Positions 37,501 through 45,345 of a stretch of 64,000 nt of DNA are shown piece by piece. The DNA comes from Bacillus glycinifermentans (GTDB taxonomy: Bacteria; Bacillota; Bacilli; Bacillales; Bacillaceae), in NCBI RefSeq assembly GCF_001042475.2, contig NZ_LECW02000012.1, forward strand, positions 62,001 through 126,000, given 5' to 3'. The notes beneath the pieces were generated by a model. The model worked only from the letters and a program-made list of their open reading frames with translations. It was not told the origin of the DNA and made no database searches. A program made the position numbers and the translations under genes. Positions within the stretch are counted from its first letter, which is position 1. Each line of letters begins with the position of its first letter.

Positions 37501-38983
37501 TTGACAGCAGCTGGTCCCTCGTCTGTTCATTGTAAATAAACCCTTTCGCATATGTATGCGGAAGCTGAAAATGCGGGAGCCATTTCATCCATTCCCAGTC
37601 TTTGTATTCCTCTTCGTCAAAAATGAATACGAAGCGCAGATCGTGATAGCTGTGGAAAAAAGCAAGCTGTCCGACAAGCTGATGAATTTCATTTTTTACA
37701 ACGGCTGCTTTCCCGACGACACCCATCGGACCTTCGGCAAGGTTCACGGTGACGGGAGCGTTTTTCAGCTCTCTGTAGACCTCTTCCATTCTTTGCGTTT
37801 GTTCGAGAAGGTGGTCTGTGTCGCGGTTTGCCAAATCCCCGCCGTTCAAATTGATTTGGTAGGAGGAGTGAACCGTCCCAGTACCAAGGCGAATTTGCAG
37901 AAAATCTTCGCTCTCGATCGATCTTTCCCAAATCCGGCCGCTGATTTCGCTCGTTAAATATTTCATCCTTTCAAATGAAGGAAAATGAAAGTTCAGGACA
38001 AATTTTTGCCTTTCCGCAAGCTCATGCAGCTCTTTCTTTTTATTTTCGAGGTAAAGGGTGTAGACCCGCTCCCTTTTCTCCTCGCGCTTTTTGCGCTGGT
38101 TTTTGTCGCGGAAATATTGCACCGTCGATGTAATCAGCGTCATCATAAACATCGCCAGGGAGACGAGAATAAAAATCCCGCGCGGCTGAATGATCGCCAC
38201 GATTCCCATGACGATCAGCATGACAACCGGAGGCAGGATCATGAGCCATAACCCCTTGTTGTCATTGTCTGACTCCTGAGCCGGAAAGCTGAAGGAGATT
38301 TTATCATCAGGCAGATCATAGATCATTCTTGGCGGCCTGCGGTAGTGCGGGTATTTATTTTTCGTTTCAGAGCTTGGTCTGACCGTTTGTTCCAAGGCAG
38401 TTTCAAACGGTTCCCACGCATTGATTTCCAAAAGGTCGCCTTCAATCAACCGGAAGGTATTGAGTCCGTACAGGATTTCGTCTCCGTTTTGCAATGAGGC
38501 GGGTTTTGATCGTTTTTCTCCGTTCAAATAGACGTTCTCGCCGTTCGGCACGACGTTCCATCGGTCTTCAAGCCTGATGATCGAGAAGGCGCCTTTGTTT
38601 CCGAAAAATGAGTACGTCCCGGAGAAATAGACGTCTGCTTCCTGATCAACGGAGGAAATCGTTATTTCCTTTCTTTCTCCTAAATAATAAGCAGGGGCGC
38701 TTTCGTGTACTTCGGTTAAAAAGAGGACCAGTTCTTCCTCCCCGTCCTTTACAGCCGCTTTTTCGCCGAGCGTCAGTACCTGGGCGGGCTCTCCCTCCTG
38801 ATATACGCTGTATGAGTCGGCATCCTTATGCTTTTCCAAAGTCACCGGACCTTTTTTAAACGGGAAATGCCGGATGGTGACGGAATGCTTCAGCTCTGAG
38901 CCGATGGTCAGCGTGCGGGTGCTGGGATGATCCAGCTTTACGTTTTGATAGTTTTCGTTATAAAAAATCCATAACAGATTCAT
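34499..38983 (-). CDS. yukB: Type VII secretion ATPase YukB (EssC)
   Basis: Motor of the Yuk secretion system, 1494 residues, single uninterrupted frame. N-terminal FHA-like regions (1-200), two helices (about 225-270), then three FtsK/SpoIIIE-type ATPase domains with Walker A motifs GTTGSGKSE (about 683), GSSGYGKS (about 1008) and GQTQRGKT (about 1291) and Walker B LLIDYKGGG after the first. Start at ATG 38983 behind GGAGGCGG. It binds WXG100/LXG-type substrates and drives export. Confidence 0.95.
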   Translation of the reverse strand: MNLLWIFYNENYQNVKLDHPSTRTLTIGSELKHSVTIRHFPFKKGPVTLEKHKDADSYSVYQEGEPAQVLTLGEKAAVKDGEEELVLFLTEVHESAPAYYLGERKEITISSVDQEADVYFSGTYSFFGNKGAFSIIRLEDRWNVVPNGENVYLNGEKRSKPASLQNGDEILYGLNTFRLIEGDLLEINAWEPFETALEQTVRPSSETKNKYPHYRRPPRMIYDLPDDKISFSFPAQESDNDNKGLWLMILPPVVMLIVMGIVAIIQPRGIFILVSLAMFMMTLITSTVQYFRDKNQRKKREEKRERVYTLYLENKKKELHELAERQKFVLNFHFPSFERMKYLTSEISGRIWERSIESEDFLQIRLGTGTVHSSYQINLNGGDLANRDTDHLLEQTQRMEEVYRELKNAPVTVNLAEGPMGVVGKAAVVKNEIHQLVGQLAFFHSYHDLRFVFIFDEEEYKDWEWMKWLPHFQLPHTYAKGFIYNEQTRDQLLSSIYEILRERDLDENKEKTRFRPHFVFIITNQQLIAEHVILEYLEGKLRHLGVSTIVAAETKESLSDNIHTLVRYITEQEGDILIKQKKAVQIPFQLDHHKREDNEIFSRTLRTLDHQMGMTNSIPETVSFLELFHAKEVNDIGIREKWLSSESAKSLAVPIGYKGKDDIVYLNLHEKAHGPHGLLAGTTGSGKSEFLQTYILSLAVHFHPHEVAFLLIDYKGGGMAQPFRNIPHLLGTITNIEGSKNFSTRALASIKSELKKRQRLFDQYKVNHINDYTKLYKQNKAKTAMPHLFLISDEFAELKSEEPEFIRELVSAARIGRSLGVHLILATQKPGGIIDDQIWSNSRFKVALKVQDANDSKEILKNGDAATITVTGRGYLQVGNNEVYELFQSAWSGAPYMEDAYGTEDEVAIVTDTGLIPLSDVDADQSAKKEVQTEISAVVEQIEQIQEEMGIDKLPSPWLPPLEERIPKSLYPSDEADTFNFAFIDEPEKQSQEPISYRMMEDGNIGIVGSSGYGKSLTAITFLMSFAAEYTPEELHNYIFDFGNGTLLPLARLPHTADYFLMDQTRKIEKFMVRIKEEIEHRKNLFRAKEISHIKMYNALNEEKLPFIFITVDNFDIIKDEMHELEAEFIQFARDGQSLGIYLILTATRVNAIRQSLLNNLKTRVVHYLMDQSEAYSIIGRPEYSLEPIPGRVIINKENQYFAQMFMPVEADSEIELFENIKAEIQAIADRYEGMRMPAPVPMLPLELSVSQFMRDYPLQPERGMLPMGLDEETVEPVYFNLEKNKHCLVMGQTQRGKTNVVKIILEHLLDHDTKNIAVFDSIDRGLSQYATEDEISYLETKDDILLWLSETEEICRTREAMYVEAVRQGQSANLDFSPMVFIVDGISRFQQTIDASIQDRMAMFMKSYAHLGFHFIPSGNHNEFTKGYDSLTSELKQVRHAVLLMKKSEQNLIQLPYERQEPEIQPGFGYIVENGKERKIQIPLCSVERKKTI

Positions 38984-39019
38984 TTTTCCGCCTCCTGCAA
39001 ACAACAGGTTTTATCGCTT

Positions 39020-40336
39020 TTATTTGTCATCTTTTTTCTTGTTGTCATCCTTTGCTTTTTTTTCCTTTTCAGCCTGTTTCGCTTTTTCTTCCTCTTGTTT
39101 AGCCTTTTCCGCTTCTTGTGCGGCCTGCTGCTGGTCACTGGAAGTCTGCTCGGCTTCTTCGGAGTTTTTCGCTTTTTCTTGATCCTCTTTCACTTGTTCG
39201 AGTTCTTTTTCAATCGGCTCAAGCTGTTTTTCTCTTTCTTCGCTCGACAATTTGTCATCCGCTTTGATTTCCTGCTCATATTTGATGAGCGCATAGCCGA
39301 TCCAGCGGTTATCCTCCAACAGGCGGGCCGTTTCTAAAGCTGCCTTATTTTCGCCCCGGCCAATTTGAATGAAGTACTGGAAATACCTCGAATCAGCCTG
39401 AAGGGTGAGCAAATTCAGGGCAGCTTCTTGTCCTCCGTTGGTTTCCTTCAGATAATTATCGACGGACGCGTAAGAATAAGCAAGCTGATATTGAACAGAC
39501 TCCGGCATATCACCGGCGCCATATTTATCGAGCGTGCTGATGACTTTGCTGTATTGTTTATTCAAGAAGTAGCGGTTGCTTTCGATGAACGCTTCCTGTT
39601 TCGGCTGGATAAAGAACAGCGAATAAAATGTAAATAAAACAGCCGGTATTAAACATATAATGAGTCCCAATCCTATGTATCTTTGGTTCTTCCATTTTTT
39701 CTTCGGAAGATGGACAAGCGTTTTTTCTTCGGCATCCAGTTCATCGATCTTCCTTTGGATGACGGCTTTCAAATCGCCGTACGTTTCGCTTGAGATGATG
39801 TCTTTGGCCTGGTCAGAAAACTTCATCGTTTCGCTGTATTTCAAGTAATCTTCGAAGGAAAATTCCCAGTCGACGGCAAGCGCTGCCGCCGCTTTCACTT
39901 CATTAAAAAGTCGTTCTTCGTCGTTTTCGTATGGCGGAATGCTTTCTTTCACTCCATAATGTAAAAATGCAGGGGTAAGCCCCTTGTCAAAGACAATGTT
40001 TTCCGGTGCTGCGATCATGTGCAGCCTTTTGACCGAATGCTCCTCAACAGCTTTTACGAGCTGATAGGCAAACAGCCACTTGCTCTTTTTGTTTTTCGAT
40101 TTCAAATGACGAAACGGCTTGTATTCTGAAGGAGGCTGAATCGAAATTTGAACTTCGTCTTCAGTCATGACGGTTTCCTTTTGAAAGGAAGGGTTTACTT
40201 CTTTAATGACGTTTGCTTCCAGACCGTTTACAAGATTGATTTTTTCTCTTTGAAAACGAAAGATATAGGTATCTTTTTCTTTCGTCATGACGGCCTCTAA
40301 TTGCTTTTCCAAATACGTTTTCTTTTTTTCTGCCAT
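39020..40336 (-). CDS. yukC: Type VII secretion protein YukC (EssB), pseudokinase
   Basis: 438-residue single-pass membrane protein. Cytoplasmic pseudokinase-like domain (1-210), one helix (about 218-238; IGLGLIICLIPAVLF), and an extracytoplasmic helical domain, ending in a long Lys/Glu/Ala-rich coiled tail (last about 60 residues). EssB-type dimers form the core platform of the machine. SD present; 14 bases after yukD. Confidence 0.92.
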   Translation of the reverse strand: MAEKKKTYLEKQLEAVMTKEKDTYIFRFQREKINLVNGLEANVIKEVNPSFQKETVMTEDEVQISIQPPSEYKPFRHLKSKNKKSKWLFAYQLVKAVEEHSVKRLHMIAAPENIVFDKGLTPAFLHYGVKESIPPYENDEERLFNEVKAAAALAVDWEFSFEDYLKYSETMKFSDQAKDIISSETYGDLKAVIQRKIDELDAEEKTLVHLPKKKWKNQRYIGLGLIICLIPAVLFTFYSLFFIQPKQEAFIESNRYFLNKQYSKVISTLDKYGAGDMPESVQYQLAYSYASVDNYLKETNGGQEAALNLLTLQADSRYFQYFIQIGRGENKAALETARLLEDNRWIGYALIKYEQEIKADDKLSSEEREKQLEPIEKELEQVKEDQEKAKNSEEAEQTSSDQQQAAQEAEKAKQEEEKAKQAEKEKKAKDDNKKKDDK

Positions 40337-40350
40337 TCATTCAGATCCTT

Positions 40351-40590
40351 TCATAGTATTTCCAGGCGGTCTCCTGTCGTAATACCGCAGTCGGCCAGCG
40401 TGTATTCGCCTGAAAAAACGGCGTCTTTATTCGTCACCCTTATCCAGCAGCCTTCGCGCGGGGGCAAGGGGATGCTTTTGGCCTGCCATGCGATGTCGAT
40501 GACCTTTTTAATAGAATGGTAATCTGACAGTCTGAGATCAAAAGCGCTGCCGTCATAGTGCTTTAAATCGATGGTAATGTCAACATACAC
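40351..40590 (-). CDS. yukD: Ubiquitin-like type VII secretion protein YukD
   Basis: 79 residues with the ubiquitin fold pattern (VYVDITIDLKHYDGSAFDLRL; CGITTGDRLEIL). Adaptor of the secretion machine that binds the YukC pseudokinase domain; it lacks a C-terminal GG and is not a modifier. GTG start at 40590 behind GAGGTGAT matches B. subtilis YukD length; the frame extends upstream without an SD. Confidence 0.93.
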   Translation of the reverse strand: MYVDITIDLKHYDGSAFDLRLSDYHSIKKVIDIAWQAKSIPLPPREGCWIRVTNKDAVFSGEYTLADCGITTGDRLEIL

Positions 40591-40610
40591 CGGTTCATCA
40601 CCTCTCAATT

Positions 40611-40650
40611 AGAAAAAGCGCCGTCATCTTCTTTTGAATTAGGCGCTTCT
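40611..40650 (-). terminator. Attenuator between yukE and yukD
   Basis: Minus strand AGAAGCGCC ... GGCGCTTTTTCT, 7-base stem, 19-base loop, T run. It would let part of the transcripts stop after yukE, giving an excess of the secreted substrate over machine parts. Confidence 0.7.
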
Positions 40651-40670
40651 CTCGTTCTTCTAATCTGTAA

Positions 40671-40967
40671 TTAGCCGCGGATTTGGCTAGCGATATCTTG
40701 GTCAGTGCTTTCAAGAGTGTTAGCAGTCTGATGAAGCTGTTTAGAAACGTCGCTTAGAAGTTCAGCCATTTTAATAAAAGAAGGTCTTAGCTCTTGGTAT
40801 TGCTCTGAGAATGCCCGGCTTGATTCACCTTCCCACATATCTTGAAGCTGGTTGATCATTTGATCAAGACGCTGGTTTACCTGTTCAGTTACATCTCCGC
40901 TTTCTTTTTGATATCTGTCAGCCATTTGCCGCAGCTCAGCCGGCGTTACACGAATGATTCCTGACAT
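40671..40967 (-). CDS. yukE: WXG100 protein YukE (EsxA-like), secreted type VII substrate
   Basis: 98-residue helical hairpin protein with the W-E-G turn at residues 45-47 (LQDMWEGESSR) and a C-terminal D/E-rich helix. It forms a dimer recognised by the YukB ATPase and is exported by it. Full AGGAGG before ATG 40967; first gene of the operon, with its own strong promoter and an attenuator behind it. Confidence 0.95.
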   Translation of the reverse strand: MSGIIRVTPAELRQMADRYQKESGDVTEQVNQRLDQMINQLQDMWEGESSRAFSEQYQELRPSFIKMAELLSDVSKQLHQTANTLESTDQDIASQIRG

Positions 40968-41450
40968 ATTCCTTATACCTCCTGCGCTATTCGCCCTAGA
41001 TATGGGCTAAATAACTTATTTTTTTGACGCTCTTATTATAAAAACAAGATTGAGGCACAGTCAAACAAATCTGTTGTATTTTTACAAAATGAGTCTAAAG
41101 GTTTATCATTCCTCTGTTTCCAGGCGGCTGAAATTATAGAAATCTAGTAAAAATATCTCAATTTTGTGTCATAACAAAGAATGAATCGAAAGACATAGTT
41201 CTATATAACCACTCAAACATTCGCCTGCTTTTCATCGATCGCAAGCGAACGGGTATTAGGTAAAAGGTTGGATCCTCATTATCATGAATGTCACCCTGTT
41301 AACGCGCACCTGCTGAAGCACTGTCTCGTATTTATAAAAGCAACAAATAACAGAAAACTTTTTTGTTGCTTTCCCCAAACACCTATATCCATAATAAAAG
41401 TAAGATGGGGATGTGCTAAAAATTTTTCATGAACAAAGTAGGGGTTTTTT
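40968..41450. other. 483-base divergent intergenic region, yukE / adeR
   Basis: Contains the yukE promoter at 41035-41064. DegU acts here in B. subtilis, but I could not define DegU boxes by eye. No coding frame seen. The remainder is AT-rich without clear elements. Confidence 0.5.
41035..41064 (-). promoter_or_regulatory. SigA promoter of the yuk operon
   Basis: Minus strand TTGACT, 18-base spacer, TATAAT, about 68 bases upstream of yukE. Confidence 0.72.
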
Positions 41451-42689
41451 ATGAACAATCGACCGAATCCTTTTAAATACAGCTACGATCGTCTCGAAGA
41501 TGTCGCAGACCATATCAGCGAGGTTCTGAACTGTCCTATTACAATAGAAGATGTCAATCACCGGCTTCTCGCCTACAGCACGCACAGCGATTATACGGAT
41601 CCGGCGAGAACATCGACGATCATCGGCCGCCGCGTACCCGAAAAGGTGATCAACAAGCTTTGGAAAGACGGGACCATTCCAGCCCTGCTGAAAACGAACG
41701 AGCCGGTCAGGGTAAAACAGATTAACGAAGTCGGGCTCAGCAGCCGCGTCGCGATTTCGATTTGGAAAAACAGCGAAGTCATCGGATTTATTTGGGCGCT
41801 CGAAAGCCAAAAAACGCTTTCTGAAAAAGAGCTGCATCTTCTGAAGCTGGCAGCCGAATCGGTTAAAAATAAGCTTTTGCCCTACCAGGCCCGCAAAAGA
41901 AAAAACGAACAGCGCAGCCAGGAGTTTTTCTGGAAGCTGCTCACCGGGCACATTTCAGAGGAGCGGGAAATCGCGGACGGCTTTCACCAGCTCGGCATCG
42001 GCGTTCCCTCATCCTATTCGGTATTGATCGTGCGCCTGAAAAACGAAATTGACGAGAAAACGGAAAAACAGCTTCATTATTTATTGGAAACGACTCAGCA
42101 GGTGCAAGTTCTGCTGGCCACGCTTGACTATAATGAACTGATTATCCTCGCTTCCCCAAAAAAAGGGCTTAACGGACAGCCGTTCAACGATTTAAAACAA
42201 TTTGCCGCAAATATTCAAAAACAGCTCGAAGAACGCTACAAGCTCCATGACTGCACGCTGTCGATCGGCGGAATGTATGAATTGATCACCCGCGTCGATC
42301 AGTCCTATCAGGAAGCGCTTTCCGTTTTAAAGGTAAAAGAACGGTTTGCTGCGGAAACAAAGCACCTTGTCAGCTTTTCTGAGCTGGGCATTTATCAATA
42401 TCTTGATGTGCTTGCCGAAAAACGAAAGCATGCCAACTATCCAAACTATTCTCTGACACGGCTTGAAGCGTACGACAGGGAACACAATTCAAACCTTGTC
42501 GAAACCCTTGAGCAATTTATCGAATGCGACAGCAATGTTAACACGGCCGCCAAAAAGCTGAACATTCACGTCAATACGTTAAATTACAGGCTGAAACGCA
42601 TCGGCAACATCGCGGAAATCGATTTAAAAAATATCAATGAGAAATTCTCGATTTACCTTGAAATCAAGCTGAAAAACATGCATTTGTGA
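41451..42689 (+). CDS. adeR: PucR/CdaR-type regulator AdeR, activator of ald
   Basis: 412-residue regulator. N-terminal sensory region (1-150), GGDEF-like middle (CdaR), and a C-terminal PucR helix-turn-helix (NTAAKKLNIHVNTLNYRLKRIG). In B. subtilis AdeR (YukF) activates alanine dehydrogenase in response to alanine. ATG 41451 has AGGGG. It is followed directly by ald. Confidence 0.9.
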   Translation: MNNRPNPFKYSYDRLEDVADHISEVLNCPITIEDVNHRLLAYSTHSDYTDPARTSTIIGRRVPEKVINKLWKDGTIPALLKTNEPVRVKQINEVGLSSRVAISIWKNSEVIGFIWALESQKTLSEKELHLLKLAAESVKNKLLPYQARKRKNEQRSQEFFWKLLTGHISEEREIADGFHQLGIGVPSSYSVLIVRLKNEIDEKTEKQLHYLLETTQQVQVLLATLDYNELIILASPKKGLNGQPFNDLKQFAANIQKQLEERYKLHDCTLSIGGMYELITRVDQSYQEALSVLKVKERFAAETKHLVSFSELGIYQYLDVLAEKRKHANYPNYSLTRLEAYDREHNSNLVETLEQFIECDSNVNTAAKKLNIHVNTLNYRLKRIGNIAEIDLKNINEKFSIYLEIKLKNMHL

Positions 42690-42715
42690 AATTCCACAAA
42701 TGCGTGTTTTTTTAT
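42678..42715 (+). terminator. Terminator overlapping the adeR stop
   Basis: GCATTTGTG - AAATTC - CACAAATGC then GTGTTTTTTT. The stem includes the last codons of adeR. Confidence 0.85.
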
Positions 42716-42801
42716 TTTTTCGATCAAACAAAGAAAATTCCAAAAAATCAATATACACTTAAAGAACAGAAGGTTTTTTGAAGAAGGGGGAGGGATTTAC
42801 G

Positions 42802-43941
42802 ATGATTATCGGGGTTCCAAAAGAGATTAAAAACAATGAAAACAGGGTGGCTTTAACACCCGGTGCAGCTTCGCAGCTTATCGCCGCAGGGCACCGCGTC
42901 ATCATAGAAACAAATGCCGGTGCAGGAAGCGGTTTTGATAACGAAGATTACGTGTCTGTGGGAGCCGAAATCGCCGAACAGGCGAAAGCCGTCTGGGATT
43001 CTGCCGAGATGGTGATGAAAGTAAAAGAGCCTCTTCCTGAAGAGTATCCGTATTTCAGAGAAGGACTGATCTTGTTCACCTACCTGCACTTGGCTGCAGA
43101 GCCTTCCTTGGCTGAAGCGTTAAAACAAAAAGGCGTCACTGCCATCGCATACGAAACGGTGAGCGACGGCCGATCCCTTCCTTTGCTGACGCCGATGTCG
43201 GAAGTAGCCGGCCGGATGGCCGCCCAAATCGGCGCGCAATTCCTTGAAAAGCCAAAAGGAGGCAAAGGAATACTGTTAGCCGGCGTTCCCGGCGTTGCCC
43301 GCGGAAAAGTGACCATCATCGGCGGCGGCGTTGTCGGTACGAACGCCGCAAAGGTTGCGGCAGGTCTTGGAGCAGACGTGACGATGATCGATTTAAACGC
43401 AGACCGGCTGCGCCAGCTTGACGATCAGTTCGGCCATCAAATTAATACGCTTATGTCAAACCCGGTCAATATCGCCGACGCAGTGGCTGAAGCCGATCTT
43501 CTCATCTGCGCTGTGCTGATTCCAGGCGCCAAAGCTCCGACTTTGGTAACGGAGGAAATGGTGAAGCAAATGAAGCCCGGCTCTGTGATCGTCGATGTAG
43601 CCATTGACCAGGGCGGCATCGTCGAAACGGTCGACCATATCACAACCCATGACAACCCGACATACGAAAAACACGGAATCGTCCATTACGCCGTCGCCAA
43701 CATGCCGGGCGCCGTCCCGAGAACGTCAACCGTGGCATTGACAAACGTTACGGTTCCATACGCGCTTGAAATCGCGAATAAGGGCGCTGTGAAAGCCGTT
43801 TTGGACAACGCGGCCTTAAAAGCGGGCGTCAATGTGGCGAACGGACATATCACATATGAAGCGGTGGCAAGAGATTTAAATTACGATTACGTGCCGGCCG
43901 AACTGGCGATCGAAAACCCGTCATCCGCGGCTGAAGCATAA
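42802..43941 (+). CDS. ald: Alanine dehydrogenase Ald
   Basis: NAD-dependent L-alanine dehydrogenase (alanine to pyruvate and ammonia), 379 residues, needed for alanine use and normal sporulation. N-terminal catalytic domain ([31 protein letters not shown] with catalytic Lys; TYLHLAA with catalytic His) and Rossmann NAD domain ([13 protein letters not shown]). ATG 42802 with GGGGGAGGG; the longer frame is unsupported. Own promoter expected between 42715 and 42800, activated by AdeR. Confidence 0.95.
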   Translation: MIIGVPKEIKNNENRVALTPGAASQLIAAGHRVIIETNAGAGSGFDNEDYVSVGAEIAEQAKAVWDSAEMVMKVKEPLPEEYPYFREGLILFTYLHLAAEPSLAEALKQKGVTAIAYETVSDGRSLPLLTPMSEVAGRMAAQIGAQFLEKPKGGKGILLAGVPGVARGKVTIIGGGVVGTNAAKVAAGLGADVTMIDLNADRLRQLDDQFGHQINTLMSNPVNIADAVAEADLLICAVLIPGAKAPTLVTEEMVKQMKPGSVIVDVAIDQGGIVETVDHITTHDNPTYEKHGIVHYAVANMPGAVPRTSTVALTNVTVPYALEIANKGAVKAVLDNAALKAGVNVANGHITYEAVARDLNYDYVPAELAIENPSSAAEA

Positions 43942-43950
43942 TCGTCTCCA

Positions 43951-43984
43951 GGCAGGAGCCCGTTGAGGGGCTTCTGCTTTTTCG
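43951..43984 (+). terminator. Terminator of ald
   Basis: GCAGGAGCCC - GTTGA - GGGGCTTCTGC followed by TTTTT. Confidence 0.88.
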
Positions 43985-44003
43985 CTTTATTAAAAACTGC
44001 TCT

Positions 44004-44600
44004 TTAATCAAAGCTGTACCTTTCTTCCTTCCATGGATTCCCCCTCATATGGTAGCCGTTCTTCTCCCAAAATCCGGGATGGTTTTCCTTTGTAAATTGT
44101 ATGCCTCTCAGCCATTTCGCGCTTTTCCAGAAATAGAGGTGCGGCATGACCGCTCTAAGCGGAAAGCCGTGCTCGGGAGTGAGCGGAGCACCGTTGTAAG
44201 AATGGGCGAGCAGCGAGGAATCCATCAAAAAGTCTTCCAAAGGAACATTTGCCGTCCATCCCTCCTCAGCGTGCAGGATGACGTACCGCGCTTCATTAAG
44301 CGGCTTTGCCCTTTCCGCGATTTCCTTTGTTTTGACCCCTTTCCAGACATTATCGAGCTTCGACCATCCCGTTACACAGTGAATGTCATTTGTCACTTCG
44401 CTCTGCGGCATTTTTTTCAGCTCGTCAAAGGTTAACAGAAGCGGACATTCTACAAGGCCGTAGATTTGCAGATTCCATTTTGACAAATCGTGATAATCGG
44501 GGACGCTGCCCGCATGAAGAACCGGAAATGACGTTGTAACATTTTGGTTAGGAGGAACTCTGTCAGACAAATTGTGCCGTTTTATTTTCCCGAAAAACAT
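44004..44600 (-). CDS. yuiH: Sulfite-oxidase-type molybdopterin protein YuiH
   Basis: 198-residue oxidoreductase of the sulfite oxidase molybdopterin-binding family, minimal form without heme or dimer domain. The Mo-coordinating Cys lies in DIHCVTGWSKLDNVWKGV; other family parts are LHAEEGWTANVPLEDF and GFPLRAVMPHLYFWKSAKWLRGI. No signal peptide seen, so cytoplasmic. Substrate unknown. Divergent from bioY with the BirA operator in between. ATG 44600, SD GGGGAGA. Confidence 0.85.
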   Translation of the reverse strand: MFFGKIKRHNLSDRVPPNQNVTTSFPVLHAGSVPDYHDLSKWNLQIYGLVECPLLLTFDELKKMPQSEVTNDIHCVTGWSKLDNVWKGVKTKEIAERAKPLNEARYVILHAEEGWTANVPLEDFLMDSSLLAHSYNGAPLTPEHGFPLRAVMPHLYFWKSAKWLRGIQFTKENHPGFWEKNGYHMRGNPWKEERYSFD

Positions 44601-44613
44601 TCAATCTCCCCTT

Positions 44614-44644
44614 TTGTTAACTTTTTTATTTTATAGGTTGACAA
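44614..44644. promoter_or_regulatory. BirA operator (biotin box) with bioY promoter
   Basis: TTGTTAAC (44614-44621), 15-base spacer, GTTGACAA (44637-44644): the Firmicute BirA operator, one mismatch from perfect symmetry. Its right arm contains the -35 TTGACA (44638-44643); TACGAT (44662-44667) is the likely -10. Repression when biotin is plentiful is expected. Confidence 0.85.
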
Positions 44645-44700
44645 ATTGTTTGCCGATCTCTTACGATAAGTGTGTGAATGGCTTTCTAGGAGGAACAAAC

Positions 44701-45297
44701 ATGAAAAAGCAAAAGCTTCGCGCCGGTGACATGGCGCTTGTCGGAATGTTTGCCGCCCTGATGGGGATCGGCGCCAATATCACATCGTTTGCCCCGTTTC
44801 TGCAAATCGGCGGTATTCCGCTTACAATGCAGCCCTTCTTCTGCCTGTTGGCGGGTCTGCTGCTCGGACGAAGGCTGGGTACGCTTGCGATGATCGTTTA
44901 TGCTCTCGTCGGCTTTATAGGAGCCCCTGTTTTCGCGCAATTTTCGGCCGGGATTTCCGCTCTTTTCAAAGGAAGCGGCGGATTTATTTTATCCTATATC
45001 CCTGCCGCCTATGCCGCCGGATGGTTGACCGACCGTAAAGCCGAACCTGAAAGCAAGCATTTTTTAGCGGCTTCCGTCATCGGAACGGTCATCATTTATA
45101 TCATCGGTGTCAACTATATGTATCTTGCTTTTAAATATTGGCTCAACACGCCGGTACCTTATGCCGCAGCATGGACATCAATGGTCTGGTTTTTCATCAA
45201 GGATATGGCATTCTCCATTGTGCTCGCCGCTCTTGCACCAAAAGTGTATCGCGCCGTTCAAAAAGGGGCCGGTTTTAACCGAAATGCCTCTTATTAA
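44701..45297 (+). CDS. bioYB: Biotin transporter BioY (YuiG, BioYB)
   Basis: 198-residue substrate-specific (S) component for biotin uptake, six helices. Family motifs GIPLTMQPFFCLLAGLLLG and the GSGGFILSYIPAAY segment are present. ATG 44701 behind AGGAGG. The BirA operator upstream confirms the biotin assignment independent of homology. In ECF systems it would use shared EcfAA'T modules. Confidence 0.93.
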   Translation: MKKQKLRAGDMALVGMFAALMGIGANITSFAPFLQIGGIPLTMQPFFCLLAGLLLGRRLGTLAMIVYALVGFIGAPVFAQFSAGISALFKGSGGFILSYIPAAYAAGWLTDRKAEPESKHFLAASVIGTVIIYIIGVNYMYLAFKYWLNTPVPYAAAWTSMVWFFIKDMAFSIVLAALAPKVYRAVQKGAGFNRNASY

Positions 45298-45329
45298 AAA
45301 ACAGAACCCCCTTCGAGGTTCTGTTTTTA
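45298..45329. terminator. Bidirectional terminator, bioYB / yuiF
   Basis: AAAACAGAACC - loop with TTCG - GGTTCTGTTTTT; genes converge. Confidence 0.88.
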
Positions 45330-45345
45330 TTTTAACAAATTTTTT

